DNA from: UBA964 sp037444685
GTDB taxonomy: Bacteria; Pseudomonadota; Gammaproteobacteria; Steroidobacterales; Steroidobacteraceae
Length of the DNA stretch: 64,000 nt
Direction of reading: 5' to 3'
Assembly: GCA_037444685.1 (NCBI GenBank)
Contig: JBBILX010000007.1
Span: 1-64,000 of the forward strand
A model generated the notes under the pieces. It saw only the letters and a list, made by a program, of their open reading frames with translations. It had not been told where the DNA came from and did no database searches. The position numbers were made by a program, and so were the translations under genes. Below, piece by piece: positions 53,240-61,177 of this stretch (the first letter of the stretch is position 1; every line of letters starts with the position of its first letter).

Positions 53240-54339
53240 ACTCGACGCGCGCCTGGGTTCAGCGGCGGCCGGACGGCCCACCGGAACTCGCGCGGCTTGA
53301 ACTGCGCGGGCCGCGCGACGACGAGATCCTGGTCCGCATCGTTGCCACCGGGGTCTGTCACACGGATCTGATCGCGCCGCGGTTCGCTCGACTGCCAGCC
53401 GTGTTCGGACATGAAGGCGCCGGGATCGTCGAGGCTGTCGGTTCCCGCGTCGGCGGCCTGCGCCCCGGGGACCGCGTGGTCTTGACGTTCGGCAGTTGTG
53501 GTCAGTGCCGCAGTTGCCTGACGGGAGCGCCCTACCACTGCGCCTCGTCGTCCGAACTCAACTTCATGGGCCAGCGCAGTGATGGGTCGACCCCGCTGTA
53601 CGAGGAAGGCCAATCGGTACGGGGTGCATTCTTTCGGCAGTCCTCGTTCGCGACACGCGTGATTGCCACCGAGCGCAATGCCGTCCGCGTGCCCGAGGAC
53701 TTCCCACTGGATCTGGCCGGACCGCTGGGGTGCGGCATCCAGACCGGCGTTGGCGCCGTGCTCAATACCCTGCGTGTCGAGGCAGGCGCGTCGCTGGCGG
53801 TGTTCGGCGCCAGGTCGGTGGGTCTGTCGGCCGTCATGGGCGGCGCGCTCGTCAGCTGTGAGCCGCTGATCGCCGTCGACGTGCGGCCAGAGCGGCTCGC
53901 GCTGGCACGGGAGCTCGGCGCCACGCACGTGCTCGATGCGCGCGACGGCGAAGTCGTCGAGCGGATACTGGATCTCACTCGAGGCGGCGTCTCTTTCTCG
54001 GTGGACACGACAGCGCAGGTGCAACCCTTCAAGGATGCGATCGCCTGTCTGGCGCGCGGGGGCATCTGCGGCATCTGTGCCGTGCCCGACTACGGCAAGC
54101 CTTTCGAGTTCTCGCCGGCACCGATCCTCTCCGGGCGCGCGCTCAAGGGCGTGCTCGAGGGTTCGAGCGTGCCCGGGGTGTTCATCCCGCAGCTGATGCG
54201 GCTGCATCAGGCGGGACGTCTGCCCTACGAAAGACTCGTGCGAGCCTACGACTTCGCGGCACTGCCGCAGGCGCTGACCGATGCGGCGACGGGCGATACC
54301 ATCAAGCCGGTGATCCACTGCGCATCAGCGGACGAGTAG
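53236..54339 (+). CDS. Zinc-dependent alcohol dehydrogenase (MDR family)
   Basis: 367 residues. Catalytic zinc ligands in 'VATGVCHTDLIAPR' (Cys) and 'PAVFGHEGAGIVE' (His, Glu); structural zinc Cys in 'CGQCRSCLTGAPYHC'. The coenzyme fold follows, but its glycine motif reads 'VFGARSVGLSAV' with Arg replacing the usual second Gly, which is odd. Resembles benzyl/aryl-alcohol dehydrogenases that pair with an SDR. Translationally coupled to the Tat-SDR; its 3' end overlaps the convergent lacI-type gene by 38 bases. Confidence 0.88.
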   Translation: MNSTRAWVQRRPDGPPELARLELRGPRDDEILVRIVATGVCHTDLIAPRFARLPAVFGHEGAGIVEAVGSRVGGLRPGDRVVLTFGSCGQCRSCLTGAPYHCASSSELNFMGQRSDGSTPLYEEGQSVRGAFFRQSSFATRVIATERNAVRVPEDFPLDLAGPLGCGIQTGVGAVLNTLRVEAGASLAVFGARSVGLSAVMGGALVSCEPLIAVDVRPERLALARELGATHVLDARDGEVVERILDLTRGGVSFSVDTTAQVQPFKDAIACLARGGICGICAVPDYGKPFEFSPAPILSGRALKGVLEGSSVPGVFIPQLMRLHQAGRLPYERLVRAYDFAALPQALTDAATGDTIKPVIHCASADE

Positions 54340-55357
54340 TGCCGCGCTCGACCAGCGTGCAGTCGAGCAGGGCCTGCTCGGCTGGACGCGTCGGATCCTC
54401 GATGTGCGCGAGCAGCATCTCGACGCTGCGTTCGAGGATTTCTCGCAGCGGCAATTTGACCGTGGTCAGGGAGTAGGACGGCCATGCGCAGATCGGCATG
54501 TCGTTGCAGCCTACCACCGACAGGTCCTCTGGAATACGCAAGCCCGTCTCATAGCGCGCGACATCGACGGAGGCAAGCGCCATGAGATCGGTGACGCAGA
54601 ACAGCGCATCGGGCGGATTCGGGCCCCGGAGGAGCCGTCGTGCGGCCTCGCGACCCGAGTCGTAGTAATAGCCGCCGTAGTCCATGACCACAGTGAAACC
54701 CGCCTCCTGCACGCATTCCATGAACCCTCGCGCTCGACGCGACAGCGGTTCGCCGGCTGCGCCCTCGAGCACCGCGAACCGCCGTCGCCTTTCGGCGAGC
54801 AGCCGTTTGGCGACCGCGCGCCCCAGCGCTTCACTGCGGATCCAGACCTGGTTCGAATCCGGCAGTCCCGTGCGGTCGATGATCACTACCGGCAGCCGGT
54901 ACCGGCGACAACGCGCGGCGAGCTCGACCGACGGACTGCATGCGACCATCAGCAGGCCGTCGAGCTGATACTGCAGGGCGGCCTCGACGGCGGCCTCGAT
55001 CTTGAAATCCTCAGAGACCGCCTGCAGCAGCGTCTGGTAGCCATGGGTCCGGAACCGGGCGTTGAACTCGCCTAGCACCTCCGCGAAGAAAGGGTTGCGG
55101 ATCTGTCCCATGAGCAGCGCGACCACGTGGGAGCGCTGCGTCATCAGCGATCGCGCCATGAGGTTCGGGCGGTAGCCGAGCTGTTCGGCGGCCTCGAGCA
55201 CGCGCCGTCGCGTTTCGGACGCCACGCTCGCGCCCTCGGTCATCGATCGCGAGACGGCTGATCGCGAGACCCCCGCGAGACGCGCCACGTCGAGCGATGT
55301 GACGCGCCCGCTACGCCGGGGGACGCGCCGGCTCTTGGACGACGGTGAACGGGTCAC
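54302..55357 (-). CDS. LacI family transcriptional regulator
   Basis: 351 residues: an N-terminal Arg-rich tail, LacI helix-turn-helix 'VTSLDVARLAGVSRSAVSRS', the hinge 'LEAAEQLGYRPNLMARSLMT', and the periplasmic-binding-protein-like ligand domain ('ALLMGQIRNPFFAEVLGEFN', 'DALFCVTDLMALASVDVA', 'VVGCNDMPICAWPSYSLTT'). It lies in the centre of the region that holds five matching palindromes, and is the only LacI protein in the window, so it is the likely regulator of these genes. Effector unknown, probably a sugar derivative. Confidence 0.92.
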   Translation of the reverse strand: MTRSPSSKSRRVPRRSGRVTSLDVARLAGVSRSAVSRSMTEGASVASETRRRVLEAAEQLGYRPNLMARSLMTQRSHVVALLMGQIRNPFFAEVLGEFNARFRTHGYQTLLQAVSEDFKIEAAVEAALQYQLDGLLMVACSPSVELAARCRRYRLPVVIIDRTGLPDSNQVWIRSEALGRAVAKRLLAERRRRFAVLEGAAGEPLSRRARGFMECVQEAGFTVVMDYGGYYYDSGREAARRLLRGPNPPDALFCVTDLMALASVDVARYETGLRIPEDLSVVGCNDMPICAWPSYSLTTVKLPLREILERSVEMLLAHIEDPTRPAEQALLDCTLVERGTTRPLMRSGSPA

Positions 55358-55410
55358 GGGCCGATTATACGTTCTCGGCGCCGATCGGCGGCCCGATCCG
55401 CCGGCTCGAC

Positions 55411-56613
55411 TCAGCGCCGTCGCGCCGAGCAGATGTACCAGCTACCCATTGGCAGGCCGCCATGAGCACTGCCCGTCGGGGCCAGAGGGGCATCGACCTG
55501 CGTCATGACCGGCGTGTAATGGCGGAAGCCGACCATGATGTCCTGCGGCGCGAATCCGGCATCCTCTGCGATCCGTGCAAGGTCGGCGCGCGCGACGCCG
55601 GCCATGAATGGCTCGGTGTTGTAGAGCGACTCGAAATCGGCCCGTACCTGTTCCCAGACACCGAGCTGGTCGTAGCGTGCCGGCACTTCGAGGTGCACCA
55701 TGACGCCGCCCGGACGCAGCAAACGATGGCTCTCGCGGAAGATCGCCCGCATCGCTGCCATCGATGTCTCATGCAACGTGACGGCGGAGACCACGAGATC
55801 GAAGTGGCCGTCGTCGGGGTAGCGGGTCCTCTCGGCGTTCTGCTGCGAGAAGTGAATGGCTCGGCCGAGGTGTTCGGCACGCGCATGTGCATAACGCAGC
55901 ATCGGCGCGGCGACATCGATGGCGTGTACCTCGGCCGCGGGGAAGTCGTCCTTGAGTGCGACTGAGGTATGCCCGACGGCGCAGCCCATGTCGAGGATCG
56001 GGCGCGGCTGCAGCTCCGGGTAGCTCGAGACGACGTGCGAGGCGATCGTGTGCCCGCGGCCGTCGTTCACCCAGCGGCCATTGCGCCAGTAGTGATAAGT
56101 GGACGAGTAGCGATCGTACATTGCGCCGGGCTTGAAGTCCTCGGCACGACTTTCCGCGTGATAACTGCCGGCCATCCGGTGATGATCGGACGCCGCGATG
56201 TAGCGGGGCACCTCGAGCTGGGGGTCGAGTTCGAGCAAGCCGCGGGGCGCGGCTATCGCGCGACGCTGCGCGTCGAGGCTGACGTACTGACGATCGACGC
56301 TCTCGCCGATCGCGCTCCAGAGCATGTCCTGATAAAGCCGCTGCAAGGTCAGCCAGACCTGATGGAACGGCTCGGCCTCGAGGTCCAGCCGCACCTCGGC
56401 GCTCGTGGTCGGACGGCGACCGGTGCGCTGCGCGACGCGCGGCACCACGCACTCGTCGACGAGCCGTCGGTCGAGCGCGTCCATCTCCTCGATCAGGTGA
56501 GCGCGCATCGAGACGAGGAAGGCCTCGAACGCGAACTCGTCGTGCGTCCTCTGCGGCATCATGGGATGGGCGAACACGGTGGCCATGGCGGGCGGCTCCG
56601 TTCGGTGGGGCAT
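55411..56613 (-). CDS. SAM-dependent methyltransferase (with long N-terminal domain)
   Basis: 400 residues. The C-terminal half is a class I methyltransferase: 'PILDMGCAVGHTSVALKDDF' (motif I), 'AEVHAIDVAAPMLRYAHA', 'DLVVSAVTLHETSMAAMRAI' and 'LLRPGGVMVHLEVPAR'. The N-terminal 190 residues have no recognised domain. The ATG overlaps the stop of the 126-residue gene before it. Substrate unknown; the genomic setting (LacI operator upstream) suggests a small molecule of the local pathway. Confidence 0.82.
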   Translation of the reverse strand: MPHRTEPPAMATVFAHPMMPQRTHDEFAFEAFLVSMRAHLIEEMDALDRRLVDECVVPRVAQRTGRRPTTSAEVRLDLEAEPFHQVWLTLQRLYQDMLWSAIGESVDRQYVSLDAQRRAIAAPRGLLELDPQLEVPRYIAASDHHRMAGSYHAESRAEDFKPGAMYDRYSSTYHYWRNGRWVNDGRGHTIASHVVSSYPELQPRPILDMGCAVGHTSVALKDDFPAAEVHAIDVAAPMLRYAHARAEHLGRAIHFSQQNAERTRYPDDGHFDLVVSAVTLHETSMAAMRAIFRESHRLLRPGGVMVHLEVPARYDQLGVWEQVRADFESLYNTEPFMAGVARADLARIAEDAGFAPQDIMVGFRHYTPVMTQVDAPLAPTGSAHGGLPMGSWYICSARRR

Positions 56614-56993
56614 CAGGGAGTGATTCGCGCCGCTTCCGACTGGACTTCGGCGAAGATGCGCGAGTAGGCGTCGCTCTGGGCGCGCAGTCCGGCCGGCGGG
56701 AGCTTCTCGTAAAGTGCGCGGAAGACGTGGCGGATCGTGCGTTCGCGCACCGCGGCTCGCTCGCGCGCGACTTCCGCAGACACCTCGAAGCCGTCGACGT
56801 CGGCCGGCCCCACCGGCAGCCCGGCAGACTGCAGCAGTCTCTCGTGCGCATCGAGACGATCACGGACGACCGACAGCTCGGCCAGCAGCGCGACGACCAT
56901 CGAGAATAGCGTGTCGTGGATCGGGTCACCGAGAAAGACCGTGTGATCGCCGGCCGCTCGGTGCTGACTCGGGGTATCGGGGATGGCATTCAT
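56613..56993 (-). CDS. Small protein of unknown function coupled to methyltransferase
   Basis: 126 residues, helical and acidic, no membrane segment or signal. It begins 'MNAIPDTPSQHRAAGDHTVF' and has a heptad-like stretch 'SMVVALLAELSVVRDRLDAH'. The stop overlaps the methyltransferase start (ATGA) and a LacI-type palindrome lies 32 bases upstream, so the two genes make a regulated unit. Probably a partner of the methyltransferase. I do not recognise a family. Confidence 0.65.
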   Translation of the reverse strand: MNAIPDTPSQHRAAGDHTVFLGDPIHDTLFSMVVALLAELSVVRDRLDAHERLLQSAGLPVGPADVDGFEVSAEVARERAAVRERTIRHVFRALYEKLPPAGLRAQSDAYSRIFAEVQSEAARITP

Positions 56994-57024
56994 TTCGTCT
57001 CGGAACCTCCCGATCGAAGTTAAT

Positions 57025-57040
57025 TTGCACGCGCTTGCAA
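57025..57040. promoter_or_regulatory. LacI-type operator 2
   Basis: TTGCACGCGCTTGCAA, a palindrome with a single mismatch, 32 bases before the 126-residue gene of the methyltransferase unit. An AT-rich stretch (TTAATT) on its left side could be part of a promoter. Confidence 0.75.
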
Positions 57041-57068
57041 ACTTTGCATACCGCGGTGTCGCAGTCAG

Positions 57069-57640
57069 TCAGGCCAAGTCATCCCTGCGGCTTGCAGACA
57101 GTGCCATGAGACGGTTGCGAGTCAGGTCGTAGCGAACGAGAAACAGAAGACTCAGCAGCATCACCGCAGCCGGCAGCATGGCAACGTTGACCTGGATCGC
57201 GGTCAGAGCCGTCAGCGGCTGGCAAGCAATCTCCCCTGCGCGGGCTTCGAGATAGCCAGCGCTGCTGAGGATGGCACCCGCGAGCAGCGCGAGATCGAAC
57301 ATGACAAACATGACGACGGCAAGCAGACAGGCGGATTTCCTGCCGACGCGCACACCACACCCAAGTCGGTATCGACAGGTATGGAACCGGGAATATCGTG
57401 TAGCCGGTCGCGAACAGCAGCCAGGCCGACAACGCCGACACCGCGGCGCCCAGCATCAGATACGGGCGACGCCGGCTCGATGCGGAGCACGGTCGTCATG
57501 AAGAACCACGGGTAGATACCGGTGCCAACGATCGGCGTTGCGGTACCGTTCTTACCCAGGCCAAATGCGAGGCATAGCGACAACGGTAGCCGCGCTGGGC
57601 TTGCGGGCTGCGGTACGCCGATGGCCATGGTCGGAATCAT
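57069..57640 (-). pseudogene. Decayed GPH-type sugar:cation symporter (MFS)
   Basis: Three pieces in three frames carry recognisable parts of a MelB/GPH symporter: (1) from ATG 57640, 'LSLCLAFGLGKNGTATP' and 'GIYPWFFMTTVL', the first membrane helix; (2) 'SSRRRPYLMLGAAVSALSAW' and 'GYTIFPVPYLSIP', helices three and four; (3) 57353-57069, 'LAVVMFVMFDLALLAGAILS' to 'FLVRYDLTRNRLMALSASRR', the last helices and tail. Helices two and five to ten are missing, so about 60 per cent of the gene is lost. Not a functional transporter. Begins 19 bases from operator 3. Confidence 0.72.
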
Positions 57641-57658
57641 GCGGCAGGTCCTGCCGCA

Positions 57659-57674
57659 CTGCACGCGCGTGCAA
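57659..57674. promoter_or_regulatory. LacI-type operator 3
   Basis: CTGCACGCGCGTGCAA, containing the perfect 14-base palindrome TGCACGCGCGTGCA. It lies between the decayed symporter (start 57640, minus) and the glycosidase-like gene (start 57709, plus), the right place to control both. Confidence 0.8.
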
Positions 57675-57708
57675 TCTTGCGCCATCATCCATTCAGGGAG
57701 GGCACCAG

Positions 57709-58764
57709 ATGCCAGATGAGCGTGACGTCGGCATGATCCACGGTCCGGGTCCGGCCGGCGCGTGGGACTCCGAGAGAGTTTCCGGACCTCGGGTGCTGCG
57801 CTGCGCTGATGGCCTTTGGCGGATGTGGTACTACGGCCGAGACCCGGGATTCGACCGTCAGATCAACCTCCCGACAGGCCGCTGCGGCCTGGCGGTCTCC
57901 GATGATGGGATCCGTTGGCGGTCCGTCTCGGGTCCGCTCACGAAGGGTTCGGTGCTCGAGCCGCATCCAGACGCCGGGCGCTTCGACTCCTCTCATGTCG
58001 GGGTCGGCGACGTCCACGCCCGCGACGGCGTTTACTGGATGTGGTACTTCGGTGGCAGCCAGACCACCCAGTCCATCGGGCCCTACACGGTACGCGGCTC
58101 CGACCTTCGCCCGGGACTGGCGATCTCGCGGGACGGCCTGCGTTGGTGTCGGGTCGAGGGGCCGTTTCACGGGGCGCTGCTCGATCTCGGCGCGCCGGGC
58201 GAGTTCGATGCGCTGATGTGCGGCTGGCCGCAGGTGATACAGGACGAAGCGGGCTGGAAGCTCTACTACCACACACTGGATCCGCGCCGTGGCTTTCTCG
58301 TGGGCCTCGCGCTGTCGGATGACGGACTGCACTGGCGCAAGCACGGCATCGTGCTCGAGCCGGGAGCCGCGGGCACTTTCGATGAACAGGGCGCCGCCAC
58401 GCGCCAGGTCCTCCGCCACGGTGGGGAGTACCTCATGTTCTACGAAGGCGTGACGAGGTCGGGATATCGCTCCATCGGCCTTGCCCGATCCATTGACGGC
58501 ATCCGCTGGCAGCGGGAGCCCGGCCATGAGCCGGATGGGTCGGTCTTCGCACATGCGCCGCGCGGATCGGGGCGTTGGGACGCGTTCGCGATCGGCACTC
58601 CCTGCCTCGTCCCGATGGACGACGGCTCCTGGCGCATGTACTACATCGGTTCGAACGAATCCGAGCAGCACGACTCTGGCGGAGAGATGGCACTTCGCCA
58701 TCGGATCGGTCTCGCGGTCAGCGCCGGCTCCGGCCTGACTCGCTGGAGACGGTGGGGCGAGTGA
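57709..58764 (+). CDS. Beta-propeller glycosidase-like protein (GH43/GH32-like)
   Basis: 351 residues, no signal peptide, five repeated blade motifs of the five-bladed propeller glycosidases: 'WRMWYYGRDPGFDRQI', 'LAVSDDGIRWRSVSG', 'GVYWMWYFGGSQTTQ', 'WKLYYHTLDPRRGFLVGLAL', 'GEYLMFYEGVTRSGYRS' and 'WRMYYIGSNESEQHD'. The repeating 'DG..W' and 'YY/YF-G' signatures and 'RPGLAISRDGLRWCRVEG' fit GH43/GH32/GH130-type domains; the catalytic acids cannot be fixed by eye. A GGGAGGG is seven bases before the ATG. Cytoplasmic hydrolysis or phosphorolysis of a sugar derivative is the natural role beside a sugar symporter. Confidence 0.75.
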   Translation: MPDERDVGMIHGPGPAGAWDSERVSGPRVLRCADGLWRMWYYGRDPGFDRQINLPTGRCGLAVSDDGIRWRSVSGPLTKGSVLEPHPDAGRFDSSHVGVGDVHARDGVYWMWYFGGSQTTQSIGPYTVRGSDLRPGLAISRDGLRWCRVEGPFHGALLDLGAPGEFDALMCGWPQVIQDEAGWKLYYHTLDPRRGFLVGLALSDDGLHWRKHGIVLEPGAAGTFDEQGAATRQVLRHGGEYLMFYEGVTRSGYRSIGLARSIDGIRWQREPGHEPDGSVFAHAPRGSGRWDAFAIGTPCLVPMDDGSWRMYYIGSNESEQHDSGGEMALRHRIGLAVSAGSGLTRWRRWGE

Positions 58765-58766
58765 GC

Positions 58767-58782
58767 TTGCACGCGCGTGCAG
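58767..58782. promoter_or_regulatory. LacI-type operator 4
   Basis: TTGCACGCGCGTGCAG, containing the same perfect 14-base core as operator 3, directly after the glycosidase-like stop codon and 51 bases before the AllA-like start. Confidence 0.78.
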
Positions 58783-58833
58783 CGGCCGGCATCATCCGTG
58801 ACTGGGCAGACACCGATCGTGAAGTCCAATACC

Positions 58834-59406
58834 ATGGACGGAGAACTCCAAACCCTGCGCGAGCAGCGCTTGCGCGTCGAGCCGGCGACGGCAGAGTCGA
58901 TTGCGCCTTTCGGTGCGCTGCTCGGTCGCCGCTCGGGCGTCCGGCCTACCGGGCTGGATTACTACAACGGTAAGGTGGCCATGAGCCGCCCCGTGAAGTT
59001 CGAGTGCGACTCGCGAACGGAACTGTCGTTGACGACCCTGAAGCGGCGACCGTTCCAGGTACGCTACCTCGAGCGGCACTTCCAGCACACCCAGTCGTTC
59101 ATCCCGCTCGGCGGCAAGCCCTGGATGGGTGTCTTCGCGCCGCCCTGCGACGCCGAGATGCCGGACCTGACACAGGTCCGCGCGTTTCGATTCGAGGGGG
59201 ACACCGGCCTGTGCCTGCATCGCGGTACCTGGCATGAGTTCCCTTTCCCGCTCGAGGACGACACGGATCTCGCCGTCGTGCTGTCGTCGCAGACCACCGA
59301 GGATCTCCATCACCGCGCCGATAACGGCATCGAAGCGTTTGGACCCGATCTCGACAAGAAGGACATGACGCTGCGGGCCGGCGTCGTGTTCGTCCTGGAC
59401 GTCTGA
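58834..59406 (+). CDS. AllA (ureidoglycolate lyase) family cupin-like protein
   Basis: 190 residues with the family's core motifs: 'RVEPATAESIAPFGALLGRR' near the start, 'HTQSFIPLGGKPWMGVFAPP' and 'CLHRGTWHEFPFPL'. The family includes ureidoglycolate lyase of allantoin breakdown, but no allantoin or urate genes are near, so here it may lyse a related hydroxy acid. ATG 58834 is preferred by homology; the frame is open from 58777. Preceded by LacI-type operator 4. Confidence 0.8.
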   Translation: MDGELQTLREQRLRVEPATAESIAPFGALLGRRSGVRPTGLDYYNGKVAMSRPVKFECDSRTELSLTTLKRRPFQVRYLERHFQHTQSFIPLGGKPWMGVFAPPCDAEMPDLTQVRAFRFEGDTGLCLHRGTWHEFPFPLEDDTDLAVVLSSQTTEDLHHRADNGIEAFGPDLDKKDMTLRAGVVFVLDV

Positions 59407-59537
59407 GCGCGAGGAACTGCGGCGGTCTACGAATCGGTGCCGCAAAGGGAGCATCCGGGCCTGCCGCGCCTGTCGCACGACGAGCGGGCGCGGTAGGTCA
59501 CCTTCCACGAGGCACCCGGTGGCGAGACTGCGCGATT

Positions 59538-59553
59538 TTGCACGGACGTGCAC
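59538..59553. promoter_or_regulatory. LacI-type operator 5
   Basis: TTGCACGGACGTGCAC, with the half-sites TGCACG and CGTGCA kept but two central bases changed. It lies 50 bases before the NAD(P)-binding pseudogene, within a 197-base gap that otherwise shows no gene. Confidence 0.6.
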
Positions 59554-59603
59554 GCCGTCACGATCGCGGCGTCGGCGCCGCAACTCAGGCGTCTGGAGGG
59601 ACG

Positions 59604-60109
59604 ATGACAAGCCGCGTGGTTTTGATTTTCGGCGCCGGATCGGGCATCGCGAAGCAGCTCGCGGAGACCTCGCGGGAGCGCGGCGTAACGGCCGTCGGCG
59701 TGACGCGCTCGAGACGAGCCGGAAGCGAGACTGCGGACGTCAACGACGTCGCAGCCGCGCGCCGGGTGTTTGCCGCTCACCCGGATGCCACGACAGTCGT
59801 CAGCATCGTAGGCGGCCGGCCCTTCATGAAAGAGGCGCCCCCCGATCTCGACGGCAACCGCAACCTGATCGAGACGGCCAAGGCGCGGGGCGTGAGGCGG
59901 TTCGTCTTGGTCAGCACCATCGGCGCCGGCGACAGCCGCGCCGCCGCACCGCTCGCGGCGCGCCAACCGGACGCGCTGTGCTGCGCGAAGACCCGTCGAT
60001 CACCGGCTCGGTGATGCGCGCCGACGTCGGCGTGCTGATCGCCGCTGTTCTCGACGATCCCACGACATTCGGCAAGACCTGCGCCTGCGTCGAGGCCAAG
60101 GCCGGCTGA
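59604..60109 (+). pseudogene. Broken NAD(P)-binding (atypical SDR/NmrA-like) gene
   Basis: The N-terminal part is intact from ATG 59604 (GGAGGG upstream): 'VVLIFGAGSGIAKQLAETSR' and 'RFVLVSTIGAGDSRAAAPLA'. The frame then runs into a stop at about 60014, while the family's C-terminal part appears in another frame: 'LREDPSITGSVMRADVGVLI' and 'AAVLDDPTTFGKT'. The 'LG.VL.LK..AE..LR.SGLDYTILRPGGL' segment usual between the two is missing, so about 40 codons are deleted and the frame is shifted. Probably not functional. Just before the convergent DoxX gene (four bases). Confidence 0.75.
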
Positions 60110-60112
60110 GTC

Positions 60113-60631
60113 TCAGCGAAACAGGAGCGAGGACGGATGGCGCGCGTGCAGGCGGCGGTCGAGACCCAGCCAGTGGCCGGTCGGCAGCACGACGAACAGC
60201 AGCGCGATCAGTCCGAGCGGGATCAGGGACGCGTCGTAAAACCCTCCGAGCCCGATGTTGACCGTCGCAAAGATCGCCAGCAGGCCAGCGAGGCGCGTGC
60301 AGAGCCCTAACAGCAGGCCCACCGCCACGCTGATCCAGACCACGGTGATGACGATGCCGACGAGCTGGTAATTCGGAATCAGGAATCCTTTCATATAGGC
60401 GGCCATGATCCCCTCCTGATCGATCTGCGCGAGCTGCTTGGTGAATACCTGCAGCGGATAGTCCGTCCATGCATAGCCGTTACGGACCTTGTCGATGGAG
60501 GCGAAGGCATAGAACAGGCCGTAGAAAATGCGCAGCAAAAGCATGAAGCCGATCCCGATGGCCTTGAGCGGCTTGGCGCGCAGCAGTGTCAGACCGAAGA
60601 CTTCGTGGGATGCGGTGTTCACGGTGTTCAT
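60113..60631 (-). CDS. DoxX family membrane protein
   Basis: 172 residues, four membrane segments. 'RIFYGLFYAFASIDKVRNGY' and 'VGLLLGLCTRLAGLLAIFA' are typical of DoxX, and the C-terminal 'LLFVVLPTGHWLGLDRRL' is common in this family, which is associated with quinone- or sulfur-linked redox in the membrane. ATG 60631 has GAGGAG seven bases before it. Last gene of a four-gene minus-strand unit (TetR, SDR, lipoprotein, DoxX). Confidence 0.85.
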   Translation of the reverse strand: MNTVNTASHEVFGLTLLRAKPLKAIGIGFMLLLRIFYGLFYAFASIDKVRNGYAWTDYPLQVFTKQLAQIDQEGIMAAYMKGFLIPNYQLVGIVITVVWISVAVGLLLGLCTRLAGLLAIFATVNIGLGGFYDASLIPLGLIALLFVVLPTGHWLGLDRRLHARHPSSLLFR

Positions 60632-60673
60632 CGGATGCTCCTCGGGGCCTTGCGGCATTGCAGGCCGGCCGCC

Positions 60674-61177
60674 TCACCGGGCGGCGATTGCAGCCTCCAG
60701 CGCGCGCTTGAATTCGCGGTCCGGGCCGCGCGCGAGTATCGTGCAGCTGCCGATCTGCGCGCCGTCCGGCGCCAGCCATTCGCCCGTTTTCTGTACGACG
60801 ATGGAGTCCGGCAACTCTACGCGGCGGTTCCAGACGTCGAGCCGCACCTCGAGATTGCCGCGAGCGGACAACGGCGTCCTGAGGTCTACCGCGAGTTCGT
60901 AGACCGTCAGATCGCGGAAGTCCTCGGTCTTGGGAGCGAAGAACATCTTCATGTAATCCCAGATCGTGGCGATCTGGGCCCACGCGTCCTTCTCGTCCAG
61001 CACATAGGCAGCGCGCCGCGCAGGCCCCTCGCAGCGCAACACCTCGACGCAGACGGTGCATAGTTCCGGGATTTCGATCGCAAGCGGTCCCTCGACCCTC
61101 GGAGTGTCCGGGCGAGCGCAAGCCGAGAGCAGGCTGATGACGGACAGTGCCGTTGATGCGGACCGGACGGACTTCAT
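60674..61177 (-). CDS. Putative lipoprotein
   Basis: 167 residues. The N-terminus 'SVRSASTALSVISLLSAC' has a lipobox (LSAC), so it would be processed and lipid-anchored. The mature part is small and mixed, with 'LCTVCVEVLRCEG' (three Cys) and no recognised domain. The ATG overlaps the SDR stop (ATGA). Likely inner- or outer-membrane facing the periplasm. Confidence 0.75.
   Translation of the reverse strand: MKSVRSASTALSVISLLSACARPDTPRVEGPLAIEIPELCTVCVEVLRCEGPARRAAYVLDEKDAWAQIATIWDYMKMFFAPKTEDFRDLTVYELAVDLRTPLSARGNLEVRLDVWNRRVELPDSIVVQKTGEWLAPDGAQIGSCTILARGPDREFKRALEAAIAAR

Noticed and set aside
57069..57353. A 94-residue free-standing small membrane protein
   Set aside because: It matches only the last helices of a GPH symporter and the missing parts lie just upstream in other frames, so I call it a pseudogene fragment.
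60113..60631. The DoxX gene as BufD of the bufferin system
   Set aside because: It is 34 kb away in an operon with TetR, SDR and lipoprotein genes; no link to the buf genes is seen.
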